From: Methanomassiliicoccales archaeon PtaU1.Bin124
GTDB lineage: Archaea > Thermoplasmatota > Thermoplasmata > Methanomassiliicoccales > UBA472
Length of the DNA stretch: 37,151 nucleotides
Reading direction: 5' to 3'
Assembly: GCA_002067865.1 (NCBI GenBank)
Contig: MVRC01000008.1
Location: forward strand, 1 to 37,151
Part shown: positions 1 to 8,174 of the stretch, piece after piece
How positions within the stretch are numbered: the first letter of the stretch is position 1
How the letters are laid out: the number at the start of each line of letters is the position of its first letter
Translations under genes and position numbers: made by a program
Notes under the pieces: generated by a model
What the model saw: the letters and a program-made list of their open reading frames with translations, nothing else
What the model was told of the DNA's origin: nothing
Databases searched by the model: none

Positions 1-2
1 CC

Positions 3-32
3 GCAGCGGTCCTGATGCGCCGCAAGAACTGA
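3..32 (+). CDS. C-terminal end of an upstream gene (partial)
   Basis: One frame is open from the window edge and ends in TGA at 30-32, giving only about nine residues (…VLMRRKN). The following tract is pyrimidine-rich and looks like an archaeal terminator, which is why a gene end is plausible here. Nothing can be said about function, and chance cannot be excluded at this length. Confidence 0.25.
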   Translation, partial: AAVLMRRKN

Positions 33-43
33 GCCCAAACCCC

Positions 44-78
44 TTTTCCCAACCTTTTCCTTTTTTCTTATTTTTCCC
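44..78 (+). terminator. Oligo-T terminator tract
   Basis: Several runs of four to six T residues lie in succession in a pyrimidine-rich stretch between the presumed upstream gene end and the gatD promoter. Archaeal RNA polymerase commonly terminates at such T tracts without a hairpin. Confidence 0.45.
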
Positions 79-110
79 TCGGTCAGCCAGGGCGCCCGAG
101 CGCGGAAAAG

Positions 111-118
111 AGTTAAAC
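111..118 (+). promoter_or_regulatory. TATA-like box for gatD
   Basis: An AGTTAAAC element is centred about 36 nt upstream of the gatD ATG in an otherwise GC-rich spacer. It would place transcription start near 140 and give a 5' leader of about 10 nt. It is assigned by spacing and composition only. Confidence 0.4.
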
Positions 119-150
119 GGCGAGAGCCATGTCCCGCCGGTGCCATTCTC

Positions 151-1446
151 ATGAACTATTCCGAACTGGCTTCCCGCATGCTCAAGGCCGCCGATGCAAT
201 GGAGGGTGACACCCTCAAGGTGGTGGCGTCCGGACGCGAGTACCAAGGCATTCTGATGCCACATCACGAGTTCAGCGACCCAGACGTCCTGGTCCTCAAG
301 ATGAAGAGCGGTTACAACGTGGGGGTTAGGCTGGACGGGTCATCTGCCGTCGAGGTCATCTCTCATGCGGAACGCAAGGAGAAGCCTGCCCGTCGTCAGA
401 AGAACGAGAGTGGGCTCAAGACCGTGGCCGTCATCGGCACCGGCGGCACCATCGCATCATATGTCGATTATCGTACCGGGGCCGTTCATCCGGCACTCTC
501 CGCCGATGACCTGCTGGGGGCAGTGCCGGAGATATCCTCAATATGCAACGTCAAGGCCAGGGTGCTGTTCTCCATCTTCAGCGAGAACATGGACGTGAAA
601 GCCTGGGTCACACTGGCCCAAGCGGTCAGGGAGGAACTGGACAAGGGGGTCGACGGGGTGATCATCCCTCACGGCACCGACACCATGGGATATACGTCCG
701 CCGCGCTCTCGTTCATGCTGGAGGGCGTGGAGAGGCCGGTGGTCCTGGTCGGCGCTCAGCGCTCCTCCGACCGGCCTTCGTCCGATGCTTACACCAATCT
801 CATAGCCGCGGGCAGGTTCTGCGTGGAATGCGCCATGCCAGGAGTGTTCGTCCTGATGCACGAGACATCATCCGATACGACCGCCGCGGTACATCTGGGC
901 ACAAAGGTGCGCAAGATGCACACCAGCAGAAGGGACGCATTCGCCAGCATCAACTCCAGACCGGTGGCGAGGGTCCATTTCAACGGGGCCATCGAGGTGC
1001 TGCAGAACGTGGCCAAGGAGAACAGGGAACATTATCTGAAGGACAATATGGAGGAGAACGTGGCATTGCTGCAGTTCTATCCCGGCATGGACCCCAGGAC
1101 CTTCCTCCCGCTCATGAAGGCCCACAAGGGAATCGTGATCGCCGGTTCAGGCCTAGGCCATGTCTCATCGTCCATGGTGGAGGCGGTGCGTGAGGCGACC
1201 GCTTCAGGCACGATCGTGGTGATGGCATCGCAGTGCTATTACGGCAGGGTCAATCTGAACGTCTATGCCACCGGCAGGGACCTCATCAACGCCGGCGCCA
1301 TCTCGGCCGAGGACATGATCCCCGAGACCGCATTGGTCAAGCTCATGTGGGTGCTGGGCCAGACCGACGACAGGAAGAAGGTCGAAGGGATGATGACCGC
1401 CGACCTGCGCGGCGAGATCGCCGAAAGGAGGGATGTGGATGACTGA
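151..1446 (+). CDS. gatD: Glutamyl-tRNA(Gln) amidotransferase subunit D
   Basis: This is the glutaminase subunit of the archaeal GatDE amidotransferase, which releases ammonia from an amide donor so that GatE can convert Glu-tRNA(Gln) to Gln-tRNA(Gln). The 431-residue length matches the family. Residues 1-75 form the small N-terminal domain typical of GatD. The asparaginase-like domain starts near residue 92, with the first catalytic-Thr motif TGGTIAS and the second motif HGTDTM near residues 173-178. Its 3' end overlaps the start of gatE by 8 nt, so the two subunits are translationally coupled. Pairing with gatE separates it from a free-standing L-asparaginase. The start at 151 is supported by the TATA spacing and by the expected N-terminal domain. 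Confidence 0.95.
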   Translation: MNYSELASRMLKAADAMEGDTLKVVASGREYQGILMPHHEFSDPDVLVLKMKSGYNVGVRLDGSSAVEVISHAERKEKPARRQKNESGLKTVAVIGTGGTIASYVDYRTGAVHPALSADDLLGAVPEISSICNVKARVLFSIFSENMDVKAWVTLAQAVREELDKGVDGVIIPHGTDTMGYTSAALSFMLEGVERPVVLVGAQRSSDRPSSDAYTNLIAAGRFCVECAMPGVFVLMHETSSDTTAAVHLGTKVRKMHTSRRDAFASINSRPVARVHFNGAIEVLQNVAKENREHYLKDNMEENVALLQFYPGMDPRTFLPLMKAHKGIVIAGSGLGHVSSSMVEAVREATASGTIVVMASQCYYGRVNLNVYATGRDLINAGAISAEDMIPETALVKLMWVLGQTDDRKKVEGMMTADLRGEIAERRDVDD

Positions 1447-3301
1447 CCGCGTCACTGTTGGTCTGGAGATACATCAGCAGCTGAGCACGAACAAGCTGTT
1501 CTGCTCCTGTCAGTCGGAACTGGTCGAGGACGCCGGCCCGGAACTGCAGCGCCGCCTCCGGCCCACGCAGAGCGAGCTGGGGGAGATAGACAGGGCCGCA
1601 TTGGCCCAGGCCGAGCGCAAGATGCACTACCGTTACCAATGCCCCTCCTCCCGCTGCTGCCTGGTAGAGGCGGACGAGGAGCCGCCCCACGATGCGGACG
1701 CGGTGGCCATGCAGACCACCCTGACCGTCTCAGAGATGATGGGCTGCAAGGTGGTGGACGAGGTCCATTTCATGCGCAAGATCGTGGTGGACGGCTCGAA
1801 CACCAGCGGCTTCCAGCGCACTGCATTGGTGGCCGTGGATGGGGAGATCGACGTCAACGGCAAGAGGATCAAGATCCAGTCGGTCTGCCTGGAAGAGGAC
1901 GCCGCCCGCAAGGTGGAGACCAAGGGCTCCGAGATCACCTACCGCCTGGACAGGCTGGGCATACCGCTGATCGAGATCGCCACCGGTCCGGACATGCACG
2001 ATCCGGAGGAGGTCAAGGAGGTGGCGGCGAAGCTAGGTTCTATCCTCCGTGCTACCAGAAAGGTGAAGCGCGGTCTGGGCACCATCCGTGAGGACCTGAA
2101 CGTCTCCATCCCCGGAGGGGCCAGGGTAGAGGTAAAGGGGGTGCAGGACCTCCGTCTCCTGCCCACCTATGTGGAGAAGGAGATAGAACGGCAGACGGGG
2201 CTGCTGAAGGTGAAGGAGACGCTGATCCAGAGGGGCGTTTCCAGCAAGGTGCCGGAGATCGTCGATTGCTCCGGGGTGTTGAAGGACTGCAGATCGAAGG
2301 TCATCGCCGGTGCGCTGGGCAAGGGCGGCAAGGTGTTCGGTGTGCCGCTGCCTGGCTTCGAGGGCCTGATGAAGAGCCCCGACGCGAAGCTGCGTCTGGG
2401 GGCGGAGATGGCCCAATATGCCAAGACAAAAGGGGTCGCCGGCATCTTCCACACCGACGAACTGCCAGGATATGGCATAACGGCCCAGGAGGTCGATGCG
2501 ATCCGCGCCCATCTTGGACTGAAGGAGGGCCAGGCGTTCGCGATCTGTGCGGACGACCCGGTGAAGGCGGAGCCGGCGTTGAGGCTGGCCGTGGTCAGGG
2601 CGTACATGGCGCCGCTGGGCGTGCCGGAGGAGACCAGGGACCCGCTGCCCGATGGGGGCACCGCCTACAGCAGGCCGCTGCCCGGGGCAGGTAGGATGTA
2701 CCCGGAGACGGACGTGCGGCCGATCACCATAGGGCCAGAGAGATTGGAGGAGACCCGCGCGCATCTTCCGGAACTGCCCGAAGCCAAGGTGGCCCGCTTC
2801 GTTTCCAAACACGGGGTGCACGAGCAGCAGGCCAGACAGCTGGTCAGGGACGGCTGGGAGGACCTGTTCGAGGAGATGGCCGAGAAGGGCCAGGCGGCCG
2901 TCGCGGCCAGGACTTTCCTCAGCACGTTCAGCGAGCTGGAGAAGGAAGGTGCGGTAGTTGGCAACATCAGCGATGACTCGGTGAGGAAGGCGTTCGCCGC
3001 CCTGTCCCAGGGCAAGTTCGCCAAGGAGGCCCTGCCAGACATATTCCGCCAGGTGGCCAGCGGAGCTCCGGTGGACGATGTGATCGGGAAGCTGGGTGAT
3101 TCCTCGGTCTCGGCCGGCGAGGCCGAAGGCATTGTCGACAAGATCATCCAGGACAGGGCCGATTTCGTTCGCCAGAAGGGCGTGGGAGCGGTCGGACCGC
3201 TCATGTCGTTCGTCATGGGAGAGCTGAAAGGGAAGGTCGACGGCAAGCAGGCCAGCGACCTGCTCAAAAGACGGATCGAGGCCTTCCTGAAACAGGCCTG
3301 A
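1439..3301 (+). CDS. gatE: Glutamyl-tRNA(Gln) amidotransferase subunit E
   Basis: GatE is the tRNA-binding, kinase/transamidase subunit of archaeal GatDE. The 620-residue product begins with the family hallmark GLEIHQQL, followed by the Cys-rich GatB/E cradle. Around residues 265-395 it carries the AspRS-like insertion domain that distinguishes GatE from bacterial GatB, and it ends in a helical YqeY-like tail. An earlier in-frame ATG exists at 1433, but the Shine-Dalgarno GGAGG at 1427-1431 sits only 1 nt from it and about 7 nt from the ATG at 1439, so 1439 is preferred. The last 38 nt overlap the convergent methyltransferase gene. Confidence 0.95.
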   Translation: MTDRVTVGLEIHQQLSTNKLFCSCQSELVEDAGPELQRRLRPTQSELGEIDRAALAQAERKMHYRYQCPSSRCCLVEADEEPPHDADAVAMQTTLTVSEMMGCKVVDEVHFMRKIVVDGSNTSGFQRTALVAVDGEIDVNGKRIKIQSVCLEEDAARKVETKGSEITYRLDRLGIPLIEIATGPDMHDPEEVKEVAAKLGSILRATRKVKRGLGTIREDLNVSIPGGARVEVKGVQDLRLLPTYVEKEIERQTGLLKVKETLIQRGVSSKVPEIVDCSGVLKDCRSKVIAGALGKGGKVFGVPLPGFEGLMKSPDAKLRLGAEMAQYAKTKGVAGIFHTDELPGYGITAQEVDAIRAHLGLKEGQAFAICADDPVKAEPALRLAVVRAYMAPLGVPEETRDPLPDGGTAYSRPLPGAGRMYPETDVRPITIGPERLEETRAHLPELPEAKVARFVSKHGVHEQQARQLVRDGWEDLFEEMAEKGQAAVAARTFLSTFSELEKEGAVVGNISDDSVRKAFAALSQGKFAKEALPDIFRQVASGAPVDDVIGKLGDSSVSAGEAEGIVDKIIQDRADFVRQKGVGAVGPLMSFVMGELKGKVDGKQASDLLKRRIEAFLKQA

Positions 3302-3857
3302 GCTCCAGGACGCGCAGCTCCTCGAAGAAGAGCCGCATCGATGCCAGTTCCTTTACATGGAACGGTCGGAGGACCTTGTCCAGCGCAGCCTGGTCCATGT
3401 CGGAGGAGACGATGACGATGATGCGTCCGTTCTTGTCCAGGTGCGGCACTGCCGCCTCCAGGAAGCGGAAGAGGGTCTCGGTGCCATTCGGTCCGCCGGC
3501 CCATGCCTTGTCCTCCATGATGCGTCCCTCCCCCCGCAGGTAGGGCGGGTTGAAGAGGATGAGGTCGAACGTGCCCCTGATGTTCTCGAACAGATCACTT
3601 TCAACGACGTTCACCAGCACATCGTTCCTCGATGCATTGGTCTTGGTGCACTTGACCGCCTCGGGGTTCACATCTGCCGCAGTGACGACCGCACCGCCCT
3701 TGGCGCAATGGACCGAGACCATGCCGGTCCCGCATCCCATCTCCAGCACTCTCTCGTCCCTGCTGATGTTCACCGCTCCCAGCATGAGCAGCGTGTCCTC
3801 AGCCGGGGTGTAGACGCCTGGCTCGCAACTGATCAGGATGTCTCGGTCCCTCTGCAT
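3264..3857 (-). CDS. HemK2/Mtq2-type N5-glutamine methyltransferase (aRF1)
   Basis: This is a 197-residue class I SAM-dependent methyltransferase. It has the SAM-binding motif VLEMGCGTGMVS near residues 38-49 and the NPPY signature near residues 103-106, which marks amino-group methylation of glutamine or adenine. Short length and lack of an N-terminal helical domain match the archaeal/eukaryotic HemK2 (Mtq2) class, which methylates the GGQ glutamine of release factor aRF1, usually with a Trm112-like partner. No Trm112 gene is visible here. The gene is convergent with gatE and overlaps its 3' end by 38 nt. The substrate is inferred from family knowledge. Confidence 0.85.
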   Translation of the reverse strand: MQRDRDILISCEPGVYTPAEDTLLMLGAVNISRDERVLEMGCGTGMVSVHCAKGGAVVTAADVNPEAVKCTKTNASRNDVLVNVVESDLFENIRGTFDLILFNPPYLRGEGRIMEDKAWAGGPNGTETLFRFLEAAVPHLDKNGRIIVIVSSDMDQAALDKVLRPFHVKELASMRLFFEELRVLELRPVSGRPRSVF

Positions 3858-3946
3858 CTTCCCTCACCACACCATGAGCGCCTCGGCACATCACCTTTTC
3901 GCCATTCCCGAAAACGCCTTATCGGCGTGGCTTCATTGCCTGACCG

Positions 3947-4840
3947 ATGGGCGTCTACACCTGGCTGGCAGTGATTGCCATCGTGGCCACGATATTCGTT
4001 GGCTTCTACAAGAGGTTCGCCTACGTCCAGGTGCTCATCATGGGAATGCTGGCCATCTTCCTGTTGACGTTCCTCAACCTTGCCATGGGCAATGGCCAAT
4101 ATATAGAGGACCTTGGGTTCAGGCCGGTCTATCTGCTCGACTGGCAGAACCCCGGTTCGTTCATCACCCACATGTTCGTGCATGCCAGCTTTGCCCACAT
4201 TATCGGCAACATCCTCTTCCTGTTCATCATCGGCGTGCAGCTGGAGTACCGCGTCGGCAAGTACCGCACCGCCTTCTTCTTCTACATATCCGGGTTCGGA
4301 GCGATGATGACCGAGGCGCTCATCCTGGGGCTGGATAAGACGGCCTTGATGGTTGGTGCGTCAGGGGCGATCGCCGGTCTCATCGGCGCGATGCTCTGGC
4401 TGTATCCCCGCGACAAGATCCCGATGTTCATCGGGCCGCTGCTGCTGCCGAACGTCCCGGTCGTTCTCGGGGCCGGGGTCTTCCTGGCCACGCAGCTGGT
4501 GCTGGACATAGCGCAAAGTAACGGCGGGGTATCGGGCGGAGTGGCCTACGGCGCCCATCTGGGCGGGTTCGTCGTCGGCATGGCCGCGGCCGCCCTGCTG
4601 CCCAAGCCGGCACCGAAGGCGGAGGAACTGCAGGACTATTCCGTCCTCGAACCGCTGGCCACAACGAAGATGCTCAAGGACGACCTGGAGCGCATCAAGA
4701 GCGAGACCGAGCCGGCCGTGCGCAAGGTATGGCTCGAGCATTTCGTGAAGAACGTCCAGTGCCCCCAGTGCGGCGGCAAGATGGAGCTCAAGGGCGGTAA
4801 GATCAAGAGCGATTGCGGTTACGAGGCGAAGCTGAAATGA
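3947..4840 (+). CDS. Rhomboid family intramembrane serine protease with C-terminal zinc-ribbon-like tail
   Basis: This 297-residue membrane protein has about six hydrophobic segments over residues 5-220. It shows the rhomboid catalytic features: Ser139 in GASGAIAG, His204 in GAHLGG, and the supporting His79/His84/Asn88 of the HAxxxHxxxN motif. After residue 220 comes a cytosolic linker and a CPQCGG…DCGYEAK tail resembling a zinc ribbon, in which only three of the usual four Cys are present. A TATA-like CTTATC lies about 27 nt upstream of the ATG, suggesting a nearly leaderless transcript. Its stop overlaps the start of the next gene (ATGA), indicating an operon. Rhomboids cleave transmembrane substrates; the substrate here is unknown. 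Confidence 0.9.
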   Translation: MGVYTWLAVIAIVATIFVGFYKRFAYVQVLIMGMLAIFLLTFLNLAMGNGQYIEDLGFRPVYLLDWQNPGSFITHMFVHASFAHIIGNILFLFIIGVQLEYRVGKYRTAFFFYISGFGAMMTEALILGLDKTALMVGASGAIAGLIGAMLWLYPRDKIPMFIGPLLLPNVPVVLGAGVFLATQLVLDIAQSNGGVSGGVAYGAHLGGFVVGMAAAALLPKPAPKAEELQDYSVLEPLATTKMLKDDLERIKSETEPAVRKVWLEHFVKNVQCPQCGGKMELKGGKIKSDCGYEAKLK

Positions 4841-5415
4841 CGCCGCCCAGGGTCGATGTGGTCTGCATAGGCAGCATCGCCCGGGACGGGTTCAACATCG
4901 TGGAGGCGCACTCCACCTGCACCCTGGTCCGCACGAAGAAGCACGTGATGCTGGTGGACACGAGCGACAGAGCATATCGCCAACGCCTTCTGGACGGCCT
5001 GGCGGGCATCGGCGTGGCGCCGGAGGAGGTGGACATTTTGGTCAACACCCATTCCCACTCCGACCATAACTCCAACAACAGGCTGTTCACCAACGCCACG
5101 CTCTACTCCCATGTCCTGGACCCCCCTCCCTCCCCATTTCAAGCCATGCAGGGCGTGAACCTGGAGATCGATGAGAAGGTGCGCCTGGTCCACACCCCGG
5201 GCCATTCCCCCGGCAGCATCAGCGTGTTCGTCGATGCAGAGGCCAGGACGGTCATCGCCGGAGATGCGATCCCCACCCAGGACAACTACCTGAAGGACGT
5301 GCCGCCAGCTCATCACACCGATCTGGCAATGGCGGTCGAATCCATGCACCGCATCATCTCCTGGGCCGATCGCGTGGTGCCGGGCCACGGCCCGATGTTC
5401 GTGGTCAAGCATTGA
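4837..5415 (+). CDS. Metallo-beta-lactamase-fold hydrolase
   Basis: The 192-residue protein has a compact metallo-beta-lactamase fold. The dinuclear metal motif THSHSDH falls at residues 71-77, followed by HTPGHSPG (third metal His), an IAGDA strand with the bridging Asp, and a C-terminal VPGHGP motif. This resembles the glyoxalase II/MBL-fold hydrolase group, but substrate cannot be assigned. The start at 4837 is chosen because its ATG overlaps the rhomboid TGA stop (ATGA). A longer in-frame version starting at 4813 would lie inside the rhomboid gene and adds residues with no family counterpart. Confidence 0.88.
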   Translation: MTPPRVDVVCIGSIARDGFNIVEAHSTCTLVRTKKHVMLVDTSDRAYRQRLLDGLAGIGVAPEEVDILVNTHSHSDHNSNNRLFTNATLYSHVLDPPPSPFQAMQGVNLEIDEKVRLVHTPGHSPGSISVFVDAEARTVIAGDAIPTQDNYLKDVPPAHHTDLAMAVESMHRIISWADRVVPGHGPMFVVKH

Positions 5416-5459
5416 TAACGCTTTAATCCCTGGAGCGATTATGTTAGGACGGTGTTTTT

Positions 5460-6062
5460 ATGACCTCAGTCCCGAACGCGCTGCATCTGGAGTGCCCCGA
5501 CTGCAATGACCGGACCGTGCATGAGGTCTTGAGGGGCAGGATGGGCAAGGACCAAGATGTGATCGAAGCCACTGTCCGTTGCCAGGAATGCGGCAAGACC
5601 TACAGCGTCACTGTGCGAGAGCCCAAGTCCGTCAAGGTGAACGTCGTGGTGAGCGACATGGGCGTCTCCCGCCGTGAAATATTGGACCTGGACGAGGACG
5701 AGGAGGTCCGGATGGACGAGGAGATGTTCGTGGGCGAGCTGCCCGTTATCGTCAGCTCCATCGAGGTGGGCGGCCGGAGGGTGCAGAACGCCTTCCCCAA
5801 GGACATCACGATGCTCTGGGTGAAACGCTTCGATAAGGTCCGCGTCAAGGTGGCGATCAACAAGGTGCAGCGCACCATATCGGTCGATATGGACGCCCTG
5901 CCGGACGAGGAGTTCACGGTGGGCGATCTGATGACCGTCGGCAGGGAGGACGTGGTCATCACCTGCATCAAGACGAAGGAGGGCATGGCCAGACGAGGCA
6001 CGATCCCGGCCAGGGACATCGTGCGGTTGTACGTCAAGGCGGCCCGCAAGGTCAATCTCTGA
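5460..6062 (+). CDS. HVO_0476-like archaeal zinc-finger protein
   Basis: A 200-residue soluble protein opens with a two-knuckle zinc finger (CPDC near residues 11-14 and CQEC near 41-44), followed by an acidic stretch and a beta-rich domain. This arrangement matches the archaea-specific HVO_0476 zinc-finger family (COG1326), whose role is not established; a nucleic-acid or translation link is only suspected. A TATA-like CTTTAATC at about 5420-5427 precedes the gene, giving a short leader. It ends 7 nt before pcm on the same strand, so the two are probably co-transcribed. Confidence 0.8.
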   Translation: MTSVPNALHLECPDCNDRTVHEVLRGRMGKDQDVIEATVRCQECGKTYSVTVREPKSVKVNVVVSDMGVSRREILDLDEDEEVRMDEEMFVGELPVIVSSIEVGGRRVQNAFPKDITMLWVKRFDKVRVKVAINKVQRTISVDMDALPDEEFTVGDLMTVGREDVVITCIKTKEGMARRGTIPARDIVRLYVKAARKVNL

Positions 6063-6069
6063 GGCGTGT

Positions 6070-6717
6070 ATGGACTTTGAAAAGGCCAGGGCGGACATGG
6101 TGATGCGCCTGAGGGCGCTCGGGGTGGTGCACGAGGCGAAGGTCGTTGCCGCCCTTGAAAAGGTGCCGAGGCATCAGTTCCTGCCCCCATCCATGGGGGA
6201 CCTGGCCTACATCGACAGGCCGCTCGACATCGGCGAAGGGCAGACCATCTCTGCCCCCCACATGGTGGCCATCATGGCAGAGGCCTTGGAACTGAGACCA
6301 GGCATGAAGGTGCTCGAGGTCGGGGCCGGTTCCGGATATCACGCTGCCGTCATGGCCGAGCTCATTCGCCCTGGCGGGAAGGTCTATAGCTTGGAGCGCA
6401 TCGAGAAGTTGGCGAACCAGGCGTGGAAGAACCTGGAAGCTGCCGGGTACGGCAATGATGTGGACGTGATCGTGGCGGACGGCTCAAAGGGGCTGAAGGA
6501 GCACGCCCCATACGACAGGATATCGGTTGCCGCAGCGGCACCGCGGATACCCGAGCCATTGATGGACCAGCTCAAGCCCGACGGCATCATGCTGGTGCCG
6601 GTCGGTGACCCTGGCTATCAGGAGATGAAGAAGGTGCGGAAGAAGGGTAAGCGGTACGAGATCGAGGAGATGGGCGCCGTCATGTTCGTGCCGCTGGTGG
6701 GCGAGCACGGTTACTGA
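6070..6717 (+). CDS. pcm: Protein-L-isoaspartate O-methyltransferase
   Basis: Pcm methylates L-isoaspartyl residues formed by protein ageing and so starts their repair. The 215-residue length and the motifs fit the family: GQTISAPHMVA near residues 57-67, the SAM-binding motif VLEVGAGSGYHAAV near 81-94, and the post-motif PRIPEPLMDQL. It lies 7 nt after the zinc-finger gene without its own obvious TATA box, so it is the second gene of that operon. Its last 7 nt overlap the convergent HAD gene. Confidence 0.93.
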   Translation: MDFEKARADMVMRLRALGVVHEAKVVAALEKVPRHQFLPPSMGDLAYIDRPLDIGEGQTISAPHMVAIMAEALELRPGMKVLEVGAGSGYHAAVMAELIRPGGKVYSLERIEKLANQAWKNLEAAGYGNDVDVIVADGSKGLKEHAPYDRISVAAAAPRIPEPLMDQLKPDGIMLVPVGDPGYQEMKKVRKKGKRYEIEEMGAVMFVPLVGEHGY

Positions 6718-7370
6718 TCCCGGCCGAGGATCAACGGAAGGACCAGTCTCAGGTCCCTTTCGCGGACGATGTGGTCCGCCGCACTGGTCACATAATCGTC
6801 AATGGGATTGAAGGCGATCTTGAGACCGGACAGTTCGAACATGGACGTGTCGATGAAGCTGTCGCCGATGCTGACGGTCCTTTCCGGTATGATGCCGAAC
6901 TTGCTCTGCAATTTCGTGAGCGCATCCGCCTTGCTCTTGAGCCAGACGTTGAGGACGCCATTGCCTGTCAAAAGTCCTTTCTGGTCGCACTCATAGCCGT
7001 TGGCCATGTAGTCGTCGAAGCCGTGGTCCCTGGCGATACGCGCCGCCACCGCCTCCAGTCCTCCGGAGACGATGACCAGTTTCATGCCCTCGGCCCGCAG
7101 CGCGGACGTCGTCTCGTCCAGCCCTTTCATGAACGGCATGGGGTCGAGGATATCCGACATGTCCTCTCGGCACAGGCCAGGCTTCTTGCCTAGCCAGAGC
7201 GAGATGTCACGATGCATGAACTCCATGTCATCGATCTCGCCTCTGACGAACGCGTCGACCGAGGCTCGGTTGCGGACCCCGAAATGGTCATGCACCCAGG
7301 TCCACGACGATGGATAGTCGATCAGAACACCATCCATGTCGAAGGCCACCAGGTCATATCGCCTTCCCAT
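6711..7370 (-). CDS. HAD-family phosphatase, phosphoserine phosphatase-like
   Basis: A 219-residue HAD hydrolase. Motif I is FDMDGVLID with nucleophile Asp11 and acid/base Asp13, motif II is IVSGG near residue 98, and motif IV is GDSFID near residues 168-173. The helical cap and the order of motifs resemble the SerB group of phosphoserine phosphatases. However, the cap lacks recognised SerB substrate residues that I can confirm, so another small phosphomonoester substrate is possible. The gene is divergent from the TraB-like gene, with 47-53 nt between the starts and a single TATA element centred between them. Confidence 0.78.
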   Translation of the reverse strand: MGRRYDLVAFDMDGVLIDYPSSWTWVHDHFGVRNRASVDAFVRGEIDDMEFMHRDISLWLGKKPGLCREDMSDILDPMPFMKGLDETTSALRAEGMKLVIVSGGLEAVAARIARDHGFDDYMANGYECDQKGLLTGNGVLNVWLKSKADALTKLQSKFGIIPERTVSIGDSFIDTSMFELSGLKIAFNPIDDYVTSAADHIVRERDLRLVLPLILGRDQ

Positions 7371-7390
7371 GGGCCATTGCGAGCGGGGAA

Positions 7391-7402
7391 AGAATATAAT
7401 AA
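7391..7402. promoter_or_regulatory. Shared TATA element between two divergent genes
   Basis: The AT-rich AGAATATAATAA reads as a TATA box on both strands. Its centre, near 7396, is about 26 nt from the HAD start (7370) and 28 nt from the TraB-like start (7424). That is the normal archaeal TATA-to-start distance for leaderless transcripts in both directions. No other AT-rich element lies in the spacer. Confidence 0.55.
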
Positions 7403-7423
7403 CGTTCGCTCAATCGGATGGTC

Positions 7424-8134
7424 ATGATCACTCTGGTCGGGGTGGGGCACGTTTTCGATATCGAAAAGCAGGTGCGCTACCTCATCCGGCACTCCTCACC
7501 GGCAGCGGTGGGGGTGGAACTGGACGCCGCCAGGTACGAGGCGCTGAAGAACCCCCAGGGGGAGAGGGAGGCACCGCTGGCCTATCGGTTGCTGGCGATG
7601 ACGCAGATGCGCATCGCCAAGCAGTTCAACCAGGAGGTGGGCCGGGAGATGCTGGCAGCGGTGGACGAGGGGCAGAAGGTGCAGGCCCGCGTGCTCTTCA
7701 TCGACGTGGAGGCATCGGACATGTTCAACAAACTGTGGAGGCGCATGCCCTTCAAGGAGAAGATCATGATGCTCCTGTCTGGGTTCACTGGGTTGATCAT
7801 CAGCAAGAAGCGGGTGGAGACCGAGCTGCAGAGGTTCGAGGAGAACGAGGAGCAGTACCTGCAGCTGCTGGGACAGGAGTTCCCCACGGTGAAGCAGGTG
7901 CTGATCGACGATCGCAACGTCGTCATGGCCAACCGCATCCTCCAGGCGGAGCAAAAGTTCGGCTCGGTGCTGGCCGTCGTGGGCGATGGCCATGTGGAGG
8001 GCATCCAGCGCATTCTGAACAGGGAGGACCTGACGGTGGTGCGTCTGAAGGACCTGCGCACCATGGAGGTGCCGGAGGAATGCATCTCCGATGGCAATTG
8101 CGAAGTGACCATCAGGTACAACGTCGAGGTTTGA
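7424..8134 (+). CDS. TraB/PrgY-family protein (soluble form)
   Basis: The 236-residue product matches the TraB (Tiki-like) domain: an N-terminal VGVGHV strand, VGVELD near residue 30, central helices, and the C-terminal GDGHVEGI motif near residues 186-193. Family members such as PrgY are linked to peptide pheromone shutdown, and eukaryotic TRABD proteins may be metal-dependent peptidases; the archaeal role is unknown. Many archaeal TraB proteins carry C-terminal transmembrane segments, but this one ends soon after the domain. ATGs occur at 7418 and 7424. The TATA centre at 7396 favours 7424 as a leaderless start. Confidence 0.75.
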   Translation: MITLVGVGHVFDIEKQVRYLIRHSSPAAVGVELDAARYEALKNPQGEREAPLAYRLLAMTQMRIAKQFNQEVGREMLAAVDEGQKVQARVLFIDVEASDMFNKLWRRMPFKEKIMMLLSGFTGLIISKKRVETELQRFEENEEQYLQLLGQEFPTVKQVLIDDRNVVMANRILQAEQKFGSVLAVVGDGHVEGIQRILNREDLTVVRLKDLRTMEVPEECISDGNCEVTIRYNVEV

Positions 8135-8174
8135 GAGGAGCATTTTTTAACTTGCATCCTCTTCCCAGTGGCGC

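Noticed and set aside
2033-2821. Long minus-strand frame of 262 codons inside gatE
   Set aside because: This is a typical GC-rich shadow. gatE is continuous and well conserved on the plus strand here.
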